Assembly: GCF_023167465.1 (NCBI RefSeq)
Contig: NZ_AP025698.1
Coordinates: 1,360,501 to 1,424,500, forward strand
Direction: 5' to 3'
DNA: 64,000 nt
Source: Methanothermobacter tenebrarum
GTDB taxonomy: Archaea; Methanobacteriota; Methanobacteria; Methanobacteriales; DSM-23052
A program made the position numbers and the translations under genes. The notes below the pieces were generated by a model. It made no database searches. It was not told where the DNA came from and saw only the letters and a program-made list of their open reading frames with translations. Shown here in pieces: positions 38,033-46,474 of this stretch; positions within the stretch are counted from its first letter, which is position 1; the number at the start of each line of letters is the position of its first letter.

Positions 38033-39036
38033 AGTAACCTTTATATACTTGTTTTGTTTTATAGGGGGATTATGGTGTTACCATGAAAAAAGCATTATAT
38101 CTTGGTGTTTTCCTGGCATTAATCCTAGTATTAACTGGCAGCGCCTCGGCGGCTCAGTTAACATACAATGAAATATCCGACGCCTCGAAGATAATAGCTG
38201 ATCAAGCATCAAAAACAGGCACAATACCATCTCAGGTCACAGTAAACAACAAAAACATAACACTAGACGACTACCTCTACGCAGCAACAACCACAACAAT
38301 AAACCTAAACACCAACCAAAAAACAAGCATACCTATCAATAATTATAAACCACCAACAGATCCATTAAAGACCACAGCAACCGGAACACTCACAAAAACA
38401 ACATACCTACAAACAGCACAAAACATCAAAAAATACATGGAAACATACCAACGCTCACCAAACTACGCCACCACAACAATCGGCCGAGTAAACTACCAGA
38501 GCCTAATTTACGCCTACGCAAGGATAATAAACTTCTACAACGAAAACCAGAGACTACCAAACTCCGTGACAATAAAAAATGTGAAAATCACCACCATACC
38601 AAACACACCAACACCCCAGTTATCATACAATGAAATATCCACTATTTCCAAGGTAATAGCAAGTTATGTAAATCAAAATGGTAAAATACCATCTCAGGTC
38701 ACAGTAAACAACAAAAACATAACACTAGACGACTACCTCTACGCAGCAACAACCACAACAATAAACCTAAACACCAACCAAAAAACAAGCATACCTATCA
38801 ATAATTATAAACCACCAACAGATCCATTAAAGACCACAGCAACCGGAACACTCACAAAAACAACATACCTACAAACAGCACAAAACATCAAAAAATACAT
38901 GGAAACATACCAACGCTCACCAAACTACGCCACCACAACAATCGGCCGAGTAAACTACCAGAGCCTAATTTACGCCTACGCAAGGATAATAAACTTCTAC
39001 AACGAAAACCAGAGACTACCAAACTCCGTGACAATA
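38033..39036 (+). repeat. Long direct repeat, copy 2 (1,004 bp, perfect match to 7029-8032)
   Basis: Same orientation as copy 1. It includes the promoter, leader, signal peptide and six pseudomurein-binding repeats. The match starts and ends sharply, with unrelated sequence on both sides. Confidence 0.93.
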
Positions 39037-39840
39037 GTGAATATAAATCAAGGTCCAATAGCACATGGTGCGATATGGGTCCATGCTTCTATTATGGAGA
39101 AGGTTAATTTCACCGCCCTTAAGAATAAGGGTATAACAGACATATTCTTGGAGCAGCAAGCTTTCACCAAGACAGAATATAGAACGGCACTTTTGAACTT
39201 CCTTAACGGCGCTTCAAATGCTGGTATCCGTGTAAGTGCATGGGTAATCTGTCTGCGAGAAAATGGTACATGGGTTGATCCCACAAATGAATCCTACATT
39301 GAAAGTCTGATAAACAGGATCCAGGAGTTTCTAAGTTTTCCTGGTGTTGGTGGTATCCACCTTGATTACATCCGCTACCCAGAGACCGCTTATAACTATC
39401 CAAATGCGACGGATATTATAACAGGGGTCGTCCAGAGAATATATGAGACTGTGAAAAGTGCTAATCCAACACTTTTAGTATCGGCGGCTTTAATGCCAGA
39501 AAAGGAGGCGAACGCATACTTATATGGTCAAGATTATGCCAAACTTGCACAATATCTCAATGTGCTGGTTCCAATGGCATACAAAGGCAACTACCGTGCC
39601 AATACAACTTGGATAACCAGTGTAACATCGTATATAAAGGACAGGTGCAACGGCAAGGAAGTGTGGACTGGTTTACAAACTTACAGATCCGACGAGGATC
39701 CAACACGAATCCCCGCAAAGGAGCTTGAATCTGATATAATGGCGGCGTTTAATGGTGGAGCAACAGGTTACGTGCTTTTCAGGTATGGTCTCATCGATAA
39801 TGCTTTCTGGGATGGGAATCCATATTATCTACCAGGTTAG
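38083..39840 (+). CDS. Secreted pseudomurein-binding protein with glycoside-hydrolase-like TIM-barrel domain
   Basis: 585 residues. Residues 1-318 are identical to the surface protein at 7079: signal peptide and two blocks of three pseudomurein-binding repeats. From about residue 322 the sequence changes to a TIM-barrel domain ([84 protein letters not shown]). These strands resemble the GHL10/DUF4015 glycosidase-like families; Asp in HLDYIRYP is a candidate catalytic or substrate residue. An action on pseudomurein or surface glycan is likely but unproven. The promoter is also identical to that at 7 kb. Confidence 0.83.
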   Translation: MKKALYLGVFLALILVLTGSASAAQLTYNEISDASKIIADQASKTGTIPSQVTVNNKNITLDDYLYAATTTTINLNTNQKTSIPINNYKPPTDPLKTTATGTLTKTTYLQTAQNIKKYMETYQRSPNYATTTIGRVNYQSLIYAYARIINFYNENQRLPNSVTIKNVKITTIPNTPTPQLSYNEISTISKVIASYVNQNGKIPSQVTVNNKNITLDDYLYAATTTTINLNTNQKTSIPINNYKPPTDPLKTTATGTLTKTTYLQTAQNIKKYMETYQRSPNYATTTIGRVNYQSLIYAYARIINFYNENQRLPNSVTIVNINQGPIAHGAIWVHASIMEKVNFTALKNKGITDIFLEQQAFTKTEYRTALLNFLNGASNAGIRVSAWVICLRENGTWVDPTNESYIESLINRIQEFLSFPGVGGIHLDYIRYPETAYNYPNATDIITGVVQRIYETVKSANPTLLVSAALMPEKEANAYLYGQDYAKLAQYLNVLVPMAYKGNYRANTTWITSVTSYIKDRCNGKEVWTGLQTYRSDEDPTRIPAKELESDIMAAFNGGATGYVLFRYGLIDNAFWDGNPYYLPG

Positions 39841-39865
39841 GCCTTTTATTTTTTTATTTTTTGAT
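39841..39865. terminator. T-rich bidirectional terminator between convergent genes
   Basis: CCTTTTATTTTTTTATTTTTTG separates the surface-protein gene from convergent moaA. Oligo-T tracts of this kind end transcription in methanogens. Confidence 0.5.
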
Positions 39866-40781
39866 AATATGGGTATCTGTTTTTTATTGCTTTAATGAAT
39901 AATCTGCGGAGTTTTTCTAGGTCATCTTCATGAAGTGCGTTTTTCATGTCAATAAGATTATCATTTCTCAAAAGGCATGGTTTTAATTTGCCGTCTGGGG
40001 TTATTCTCATCCTTGTACAATTTTCACAGAATCGTGTATTGTCCATTGGCCTTACTATTTCGATTTCCCCATCCCCGATATAATACTTTTTTCTGTCTTG
40101 CATGAATTTCCTAGTTTTCACTTTATCAGCTATCTTGGAGAGTTTTTCTTCGATTTCGGCGAGGTTATAATAGTATTTTTCAAAACCGTTATCTGGGCAT
40201 TGTTCTGTGGTTAGAAGTTCGATGAGTTGGAGTATGGCTCCCTGTTGGTGGCAGAATTTAAACATTTCCCAGATTTCATGTGAATTTATGTTCTTCATCA
40301 TCACCATGTTGACCTTGATCGGGTACAAGCCTGTTTTAACAGCGGCTCTTATACCATCTTTAACCTTCTCTAGGTGGTTTTTACCTGTTATGAACTTATA
40401 TGTGTTGGAGTTGAGAGTGTCAAGGCTCACGTTGACTCTGTCGAGGCCGGCTTCTTTGAGGCTAGAACTATATTCTTCGAGTAGGGTGCCGTTGGTCGTG
40501 AGTGATATGTCTTTGAATCCTATGGCGTTGATTTTCTCTATTATCGTGATTATATCATCTCTGAGTAATGGTTCGCCGCCTGATAATCTTATTTTGGTTA
40601 TACCCAGTTGGGATGCGACTTTACATATTTTCTCTATTTCATCTGCTGTCATTTCCTGGGAACTGGGGATTATACCATCCTTATGGCAATAGAAACAATT
40701 TAAGTTGCATTTTGTAGTTATTGATATTCTTAATGATGTTACCGGCCTGTTATAGTCGTCGTAGATCTTCATTTTCATCAT
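39846..40781 (-). CDS. moaA: GTP 3',8-cyclase MoaA
   Basis: A 311-residue radical-SAM enzyme for the first step of molybdopterin synthesis. The N-terminal cluster motif CNLNCFYC (Cys 25, 29, 32), the SGGEPLLR glycine-rich SAM site and a C-terminal second-cluster motif (FCENCTRMRITPDG...KPC) are all present. It ends with a normal C-terminal length for archaeal MoaA. Its ATG overlaps the stop of mobB (ATGA). The pair lies opposite the Mo/W-enzyme genes they serve. Confidence 0.95.
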   Translation of the reverse strand: MMKMKIYDDYNRPVTSLRISITTKCNLNCFYCHKDGIIPSSQEMTADEIEKICKVASQLGITKIRLSGGEPLLRDDIITIIEKINAIGFKDISLTTNGTLLEEYSSSLKEAGLDRVNVSLDTLNSNTYKFITGKNHLEKVKDGIRAAVKTGLYPIKVNMVMMKNINSHEIWEMFKFCHQQGAILQLIELLTTEQCPDNGFEKYYYNLAEIEEKLSKIADKVKTRKFMQDRKKYYIGDGEIEIVRPMDNTRFCENCTRMRITPDGKLKPCLLRNDNLIDMKNALHEDDLEKLRRLFIKAIKNRYPYYQKIKK

Positions 40782-41458
40782 TTTATTATGATTTCTATTT
40801 TGTCGATTTCGGTTTCTTCTCTTTGAAGAGATTCAACCATCCCGGTAATGGTTTTTGACATGATTTTTTGGACAAAGGGGTTGAGGGGTGTTGGATTGCC
40901 ATTTATGCGTAACATTGCCTTTTTGAATTGGCTTTTACAGTTAATATCATCTGCATCTCCCCTAATTTTCGCCCTTGCAAATTCCTTGCAAGATTCGAAA
41001 CCGCACTTTCCACAATTTAGGCCTAATAGGAGACCGTAGGTTCTTTTTTCTATTAATTGTAGTATCCTGTTGAATTCTTCATCTTTGAGGGAGAATGGGT
41101 CTACTTTTTTTATGGTGAATTCATTTTCTATAGACGTGGATATGTTAGCAAATTCCATTTTTTTGAATCCTTCAATGATTAGGAAATCTATTTCCTCTAT
41201 AAATGGGATGGTTGATATTATCCATTTAATGTCCTTTTCTTTGGGCGTGAGGAAAAATGTCTCTTTTCCCGCTCCTGTGACTATCTTTGCCCCTGCCTTC
41301 CGGTGTCTTTCCGTGTCTTTACCTGGAAAGTCGAAGCTTCCATGGGTATGCTTTATTGTCCCAACCTTGTAGCCTTTATTGGTTAATCCTTTTATTAACC
41401 TCGTTACGAGTGTTGTTTTGCCAGTGTCTTTTGTACCTATTATGCTAAGTATCCTCAT
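40778..41458 (-). CDS. mobB: MobB with C-terminal Cys-cluster extension
   Basis: 226 residues. The N-terminal 150 residues are the MobB GTPase-like domain (IIGTKDTGKTTLVTRL P-loop, TIKHTHGSFDFPGKDTERH), which assists guanine-dinucleotide attachment to molybdopterin. The C-terminal part has LNCGKCGFESCKEFARAKIRGD...NCK, a C-x2-C-x4-C...C pattern of the kind that binds an Fe-S cluster. This extension is absent from bacterial MobB. It is coupled to moaA by a 4-base overlap and faces away from the formate-dehydrogenase-like gene. Confidence 0.88.
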   Translation of the reverse strand: MRILSIIGTKDTGKTTLVTRLIKGLTNKGYKVGTIKHTHGSFDFPGKDTERHRKAGAKIVTGAGKETFFLTPKEKDIKWIISTIPFIEEIDFLIIEGFKKMEFANISTSIENEFTIKKVDPFSLKDEEFNRILQLIEKRTYGLLLGLNCGKCGFESCKEFARAKIRGDADDINCKSQFKKAMLRINGNPTPLNPFVQKIMSKTITGMVESLQREETEIDKIEIIIK

Positions 41459-41535
41459 AGGGTCACCAGGACAAAGGTTTATTTTTAGATAAAGATAAAT
41501 TTTTCTCCATCAACTAAAAAATTTTAAGGACGTCT

Positions 41536-44190
41536 ATGAAGAAGAAAATAGAAATTATCCTGGATGGTCAGAGGATTAGAGTGGATGAGGGTAAGAGTAC
41601 TTTGGACGCTGCCCTGGAAAACAATATATACATACCTCATCTTTGTTTCAGGCCGGGGTTTGATGCTTTTGGTGCTTGTAGGTTATGCCTAGTTGAGACT
41701 TCTGATGGCAGGCTTGTAACTGCATGTGAAACCCCAGCAGAGGATGGTATGGATGTAATATCCGACTCTGATAGGTTAGATCGGATCAGGAAGGTTACAG
41801 CCTCCTTGTTGATAAAGGGACATGTCGGGGATTGTCTCAAATGCCCTGAATCAGGAGAATGTAAATTAGAGGCTGTATCCTCTTATCTTGGCATTAATGA
41901 CGAGAATTTGGCAAAACTGAGGGAATTTAAAATTGACGATTCAATTGATGATTCCAACCCATTCTTCCTAAAGGATAATGGTAAATGCATACTTTGCGGT
42001 TTATGCGTCCAATCCTGTGATACTATAGGTGTCAATGCAATAGATTTCACATTTAGAGGCGCCAAAACCAAGATTAGTACATTCATGGACAAACCCTTAA
42101 TGGACTCTATTTGTGTATCTTGTGGCGAATGCGTTGAAACCTGCCCAGTAGGGGCCCTTGTAAAAAAATCAGAGAAGCCATCAAGGGAAGTTAAAACAGT
42201 ATGCCCCTATTGTGGTGTGGGTTGCGGAATTTACCTTGGAATCAGGGGTGATAGGATCGTTAGTGCACGTGGGGACCCTGAAAACCCGGTTAACAATGGA
42301 AGACTTTGTGTTAAGGGCAGATTCGCCCTAAACTTCGTTAAGAATGTTGAAAGATTGGGGAAACCTCTCATAAGGGAAGATGGCGAGTTCAAAGAGGTTG
42401 AATGGGATGAGGCCATTTCGTTCATAGCAGATAAACTTTCAAAATACACTGGAGATGAATTCGCAGCTATAGCCTCTGCAAAGTGTACTAATGAAGAAAA
42501 TTATCTGCTGCAAAAATTTACAAGGACCGTGATGAAATCCAATAATATAGACCATTGCGCAAGACTCTGTCATGCCCCCTCCCTCGTAGCTTTAAGTGAA
42601 AGCCTCGGGAGTGGAGCCATGACCAATTCAATCAACGAACTTAAACACAGCAATTGTATCCTAGCAATTGGAACCAACACAACAGAAACCCATCCTGTAA
42701 TCGCATATAAGGTTATAGAGGCTGTTAAAAACGGTTCAAAACTTATAGTAGTTAATCCCACGAGGATAGAACTTGTAAGACACGCTGACATCTATTTAAG
42801 GAATAAACCAGGTACTGACGTTCCCCTAATCATGGGAATGTGCAAAGCCATACTAGACGAGAACCTCATAAACTATAAGTTCATAAAGGAAAAAACTGAA
42901 GGTTTTGAATCATTCAAAAAATATCTCTATGATCTTAAATGGGATGAAATAGAATCAGTAACGGGCATACCCCGTGATGATATCAGAGAGGCTGCTATAC
43001 TCTATGCATCTTCCCCTACCGCTTCAATAATCTATGCCATGGGCATAACCCAACATGTTAATGGAACAGATAATGTGTTTGCACTTAGCAATCTTGCACT
43101 TTTAACCGGTAACCTTGGCAGGGCCAACACTGGTATCAACCCATTAAGGGGGCAGAATAACGTCCAGGGAGCCTCCGATATGGGTGCTCTGCCAGATCTG
43201 TACCCAGGTTACCAATCAATTGATGATGCGAGGGAAAAATTCGAAAAAAAATGGCAATGTAAACTCCCCAGGGAAAAAGGGGTGATATTGCTTGAAATTT
43301 TTGAAAATGCATGCAAGGGTAAAATAAAAGCATTGTATATCATGGGTGAGAATCCAATTTTAAGCGAACCAGATATAAAGAATGTGAAAAAAGCCCTTGA
43401 AACTATTGAATTTTTAATTGTACAGGACATATTCCCCACTGAAACTTCAAAATTTGCAGATGTTATTTTACCGGCTTGTTCATTCGCAGAAAAGGATGGC
43501 ACATTCACAAATACTGAAAGAAGAGTCCAATTAATAAGGTCCGCTGTTAGACCACCAGAGGATGCTAAACCCGACTGGTGGATCATATGCAAGATCGCTG
43601 AGAAAATGGGAGCCCCTGGTTTCGAATTCGAAAATCCACGGGAAATATTCGATGAGATAAGGGAAGTTGTACCAGCATATAAGGGCATATCATATAATAG
43701 ATTAGAAAATGGGGGAATCCAATGGCCCTGTAAGAGTAGAGAGGATCCTGGGACCGATTTTCTTTATAAGGATGGTTTCACAGTTGAAAATGGTAGGGCG
43801 AAATTCATTTTACCCTCATTCAGGTTATTTGAAACTCCTGATAAAGATTATCCTTTTATACTCATTACTGGTAGAAGTTTATATCAGTATCATACAAGGA
43901 CCATGACAAGTAAAATCAAGGGCCTTGGAGAATTTAAGGACTGGAAGTTCCTTGAGATGAATCCTATTGATGGAGAGAAGCTAGGGGTCCGTGAGGGCGA
44001 TTTTGTTTTGGTTAAATCGAGGCGAGGCGTCGTCAAGACAAGGGTAAAATTCAATGAAGCTTTAATGGAGGGTGTTACTTTTATGAGTTTTCATTTTGCC
44101 CCTGTTAACCGTCTTACAAGTTCTGTGAGGGATCCGCTTTCTGGGATGCCTGCTTTGAAGGTTTCTTGTGTTGATTTAATCCCACAATAG
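41536..44190 (+). CDS. Formate dehydrogenase alpha subunit-like molybdo/tungstopterin oxidoreductase with NuoG-like N-terminus
   Basis: 884 residues. Domains in order: [2Fe-2S] ferredoxin (Cys 37, 48, 51, 64), the His-Cys [4Fe-4S] site (H96, C100, C103, C109), two [4Fe-4S] sites (C151-C161 and C193-C203), then the MopB domain with its own cluster (C223, C226, C230, C258). The metal ligand is Cys 345 in CARLCHAPS, coded by TGT and so not selenocysteine. The C-terminal MoCo-binding domain has FILITGRSLYQYHTRT. This is the layout of bacterial NAD-type formate dehydrogenase alpha subunits. No fdhB, fdhC or diaphorase gene is adjacent, so the electron partner is unknown. It may deliver formate electrons to ferredoxin. 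Confidence 0.87.
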   Translation: MKKKIEIILDGQRIRVDEGKSTLDAALENNIYIPHLCFRPGFDAFGACRLCLVETSDGRLVTACETPAEDGMDVISDSDRLDRIRKVTASLLIKGHVGDCLKCPESGECKLEAVSSYLGINDENLAKLREFKIDDSIDDSNPFFLKDNGKCILCGLCVQSCDTIGVNAIDFTFRGAKTKISTFMDKPLMDSICVSCGECVETCPVGALVKKSEKPSREVKTVCPYCGVGCGIYLGIRGDRIVSARGDPENPVNNGRLCVKGRFALNFVKNVERLGKPLIREDGEFKEVEWDEAISFIADKLSKYTGDEFAAIASAKCTNEENYLLQKFTRTVMKSNNIDHCARLCHAPSLVALSESLGSGAMTNSINELKHSNCILAIGTNTTETHPVIAYKVIEAVKNGSKLIVVNPTRIELVRHADIYLRNKPGTDVPLIMGMCKAILDENLINYKFIKEKTEGFESFKKYLYDLKWDEIESVTGIPRDDIREAAILYASSPTASIIYAMGITQHVNGTDNVFALSNLALLTGNLGRANTGINPLRGQNNVQGASDMGALPDLYPGYQSIDDAREKFEKKWQCKLPREKGVILLEIFENACKGKIKALYIMGENPILSEPDIKNVKKALETIEFLIVQDIFPTETSKFADVILPACSFAEKDGTFTNTERRVQLIRSAVRPPEDAKPDWWIICKIAEKMGAPGFEFENPREIFDEIREVVPAYKGISYNRLENGGIQWPCKSREDPGTDFLYKDGFTVENGRAKFILPSFRLFETPDKDYPFILITGRSLYQYHTRTMTSKIKGLGEFKDWKFLEMNPIDGEKLGVREGDFVLVKSRRGVVKTRVKFNEALMEGVTFMSFHFAPVNRLTSSVRDPLSGMPALKVSCVDLIPQ

Positions 44191-44191
44191 T

Positions 44192-44203
44192 GTGTGTACA
44201 CAC
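44192..44203. promoter_or_regulatory. Palindrome GTGTGTACACAC upstream of the fwd operon
   Basis: A perfect 12-base palindrome right after the formate-dehydrogenase-like gene. It shares half-sites with the palindrome at 44272, so both may be bound by one regulator. Confidence 0.45.
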
Positions 44204-44248
44204 CACACAATAGTATATATAATTTTCTATTTTTTCATGGTAGAAATG

Positions 44249-44286
44249 TTTTAAATAAAATAAGCATAAAAGTGTGATTAGCACAC
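44249..44286 (+). promoter_or_regulatory. fwd operon promoter with palindrome GTGTG-ATTAG-CACAC at the start site
   Basis: A TTTTAAATA TATA-like box at 44249-44257 places transcription start near 44280. That falls inside the inverted repeat GTGTG (44272-44276) / CACAC (44282-44286). A second AT-rich box lies at 44213-44221. A protein bound to the palindrome would block initiation. Both readings are inferred from sequence only. Confidence 0.5.
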
Positions 44287-44297
44287 ACGGTGACCCG

Positions 44298-44753
44298 ATG
44301 CCAAAACATATAATTTCAGGACTCCGGTACCTTGCAGCAGTAAACTTGACAAAACAGGGACACACACAAAAAGAGGTAGCCAACAGACTAGGCATCAACC
44401 GGTCCACAGTTTCCCACTACTTAAATGGCAGAAACCTTTCAATAAGATCAATAGAAGTTGCAAAGGTAATAACAGAACTATGTCCAAGGGACTTCCTACT
44501 TCTAACCTACGCCCTCCTACAAGACACAAATAAAACAAGAACAATAATCAAAGCCTGCCAAAAAAGAAAATTCAAAGCATCAGTGAAAAATTCGTGCATC
44601 GGATGCGGTATTTGCATAGACAGTTGCCTTATGAAAGCCATAAAACTGGATGAACTAAAGGCAAAAATAGACTCTGAATGGTGTTGTGGTTGCCTCATAT
44701 GTGTTGAAATGTGTCCAACAAATTCTATAGAAATTGAGGAGGTAGAAGATTGA
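44298..44753 (+). CDS. fwdH: FwdH-like protein: helix-turn-helix plus two [4Fe-4S] clusters
   Basis: 151 residues, with GGTGAC before the ATG. Residues 1-60 contain a clear helix-turn-helix ([23 protein letters not shown]). Residues 95-145 form a two-cluster ferredoxin ([23 protein letters not shown]). It occupies the fwdH position at the head of the operon. The DNA-binding part suggests an Fe-S-containing regulator of the operon rather than, or besides, an electron carrier. Its stop overlaps the fwdF start. Confidence 0.82.
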   Translation: MPKHIISGLRYLAAVNLTKQGHTQKEVANRLGINRSTVSHYLNGRNLSIRSIEVAKVITELCPRDFLLLTYALLQDTNKTRTIIKACQKRKFKASVKNSCIGCGICIDSCLMKAIKLDELKAKIDSEWCCGCLICVEMCPTNSIEIEEVED

Positions 44754-45805
44754 TGGAAACTACAGAAGTAATAGAAGAAGGGGGGAACATTACAGTTGAA
44801 AGAGCCGGCGAAGAGACGCGAAAGTTGTATTTCAACAACGGCCTCTGCGCAGTCTGCGGCTTATGTGAAGAAATCTGCCCAGTAGAAGCCATCGAAGTCA
44901 ACCCCACCGGTGCCATGATCAGAACAGAACAAGAAACCAGTAAAATAACCATAGACGAAGGAAAATGCGTATTATGTGGAATGTGCAGTTCAATATGCCC
45001 ATTCCAGGCACTAGACCTCCAAATAGACGGCACATCCATAAAAGAAATCCCAGGATATCCACAACTACTAAAATCAGCCGAAATAGACGAAGAAGAATGC
45101 ATAAACTGCAAAGCCTGTGAAACAGCATGCCCACAAGACGCAATAACCATAACAAGAGACCTCCCAGAAAGAAAAGACCTAGTCACCGGAGAAATCGAAA
45201 TAGACAAAGACACCTGCATATACTGTGGAATCTGCGAAGAAATGTGCCCAGCAGACGCCATCCAAATAGACCACGAAGAACCCACATCAATAAACCCAGT
45301 CATAGCAAGCGACATCAACGTAGACGAAGACAAATGCGTCCACTGCGGAATCTGCAAGAGAGTATGCCCAGTCGACGCGATAATGCAAGTATGCAGAATC
45401 TGCCCATACGGAGAATACGAAATAGAAGAACCAGAAATAACAGGAACATCTTACATAGACCCTGAATTATGTGTCAACTGTGGATGGTGCCAAGAAATCT
45501 GCCCAGTAGACGCTGCCACGGTCACGAAACCATTCGAAGGCGAACTAATACTCGACGAAGAAAAATGTCAAGGATGCGAAACATGCGTCATGGTATGCCC
45601 ATGCAACGTCCTCTCATTCCCCAAACCAGAAAAACCAGGAGAAAAACCCGAAAAACTTCATAAAGACGAAAAATTCTGCATCTACTGTGGCGCTTGTGAA
45701 AAATCCTGTCCCGTAGATGCAATAACAGTCAAAAGGACAAACATCAACTATACACCAACCAGATCAAAAGCATGGCAAAACGCCTTCGAATCCTTAACAA
45801 AATAA
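44753..45805 (+). CDS. fwdF: Polyferredoxin FwdF of tungsten formylmethanofuran dehydrogenase
   Basis: About 350 residues with eight CxxCxxCxxxCP-type motifs, enough for eight [4Fe-4S] clusters (for example [60 protein letters not shown]). FwdF wires the catalytic units of the large Fwd complex together and carries electrons for CO2 reduction. The ATG at 44753 overlaps the stop of fwdH, with AGGAGGT upstream. Acidic linkers separate the cluster modules, as in other methanogen polyferredoxins. Confidence 0.94.
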   Translation: METTEVIEEGGNITVERAGEETRKLYFNNGLCAVCGLCEEICPVEAIEVNPTGAMIRTEQETSKITIDEGKCVLCGMCSSICPFQALDLQIDGTSIKEIPGYPQLLKSAEIDEEECINCKACETACPQDAITITRDLPERKDLVTGEIEIDKDTCIYCGICEEMCPADAIQIDHEEPTSINPVIASDINVDEDKCVHCGICKRVCPVDAIMQVCRICPYGEYEIEEPEITGTSYIDPELCVNCGWCQEICPVDAATVTKPFEGELILDEEKCQGCETCVMVCPCNVLSFPKPEKPGEKPEKLHKDEKFCIYCGACEKSCPVDAITVKRTNINYTPTRSKAWQNAFESLTK

Positions 45806-45821
45806 TGGGGGTTTAACCAAA

Positions 45822-46070
45822 ATGGCGATAGAACTAAAAGCATACCCAGACCTCTGTCACGGGTGTGGAAACTGTGTCGTAGCATGTCCAGTCAATGCCC
45901 TAAGAAGCCCCGAAATTGCAGGAGGTAAAGGACCCACAGAAGACGTAGAAGTTATAATGATAGTTGAAGATGGTGTCATCAACATAAAAAATTCAGATCT
46001 CTGCGGAAAATGTGGAACATGTGTTGAAAGTTGTCCCGTAGATGCGATAAGACTGGAGGAATCAGAATGA
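45822..46070 (+). CDS. fwdG: Ferredoxin subunit FwdG
   Basis: 82 residues with two [4Fe-4S] motifs: CHGCGNCVVACP and CGKCGTCVESCP. It links the polyferredoxin FwdF to the tungstopterin subunit FwdB. It starts 16 bases after fwdF, behind GGGGGTT, and ends with an ATGA overlap with fwdD. Confidence 0.94.
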   Translation: MAIELKAYPDLCHGCGNCVVACPVNALRSPEIAGGKGPTEDVEVIMIVEDGVINIKNSDLCGKCGTCVESCPVDAIRLEESE

Positions 46071-46462
46071 GAGCAATACTAAATACTGGTAGAACCATAT
46101 GGCAAGGACAAGCCATAGAAGCCGGGAAAGACCTTAAATTATACGTGGATGCTGCTGCAATAGTCTACATGAACCCCGAGATGATGAGAGAACTAGGAGT
46201 AAGAGAAGGGGACAACGTAAAAGTCATATCAGAATACGGAGACGTTGTTGTTAAAGTCGCCGAGACAAAAGAGGCCCTACCAGAGGACATGATATATATC
46301 CCAATGGGCCCCTGGGCCAACCGCGTTGTAAGACCTAACACAGACACAACAGCAACCCCAAGCTTCAAAAACATCCCCGTAGAAGTCATACCAGCAGATG
46401 AAGAAGTACTTGACATGCCAACACTAATGAAAAAAGTTTATGGCAAACTCGGTCAAATTTAA
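46067..46462 (+). CDS. fwdD: Formylmethanofuran dehydrogenase subunit FwdD
   Basis: 131 residues matching the molydopterin dinucleotide-binding barrel domain that in other Mo/W enzymes forms the C-terminus of the catalytic chain (LNTGRTIWQGQAIEAGKD, MMRELGVREGDNVKVISEYGDVVV, PMGPWANRVV). In Fwd it is a separate subunit that completes the cofactor site of FwdB. The true start is the ATG at 46067, overlapping the stop of fwdG by 4 bases. The open frame extends further up only as a shadow. Confidence 0.94.
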   Translation: MRAILNTGRTIWQGQAIEAGKDLKLYVDAAAIVYMNPEMMRELGVREGDNVKVISEYGDVVVKVAETKEALPEDMIYIPMGPWANRVVRPNTDTTATPSFKNIPVEVIPADEEVLDMPTLMKKVYGKLGQI

Positions 46463-46474
46463 GGGAGGATTAAA

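Noticed and set aside
7029..39036. A 31-kb integrated element bounded by the long repeats
   Set aside because: The enclosed DNA includes core genes (polymerase D, Sec61 beta, purB, truD) and no integrase; the repeats are gene-internal, not attachment sites.
41536..44190. Possible selenocysteine codon in the formate-dehydrogenase-like gene or in fwdB
   Set aside because: The metal-ligand codons are TGT (Cys 345) and TGC (Cys 118 of FwdB); no in-frame TGA and no SECIS-like hairpin was seen.
45127..45663. Arg/Asn-rich open frames inside fwdF
   Set aside because: They are out-of-frame shadows of the Cys- and acid-rich polyferredoxin; composition is implausible and there are no start signals.
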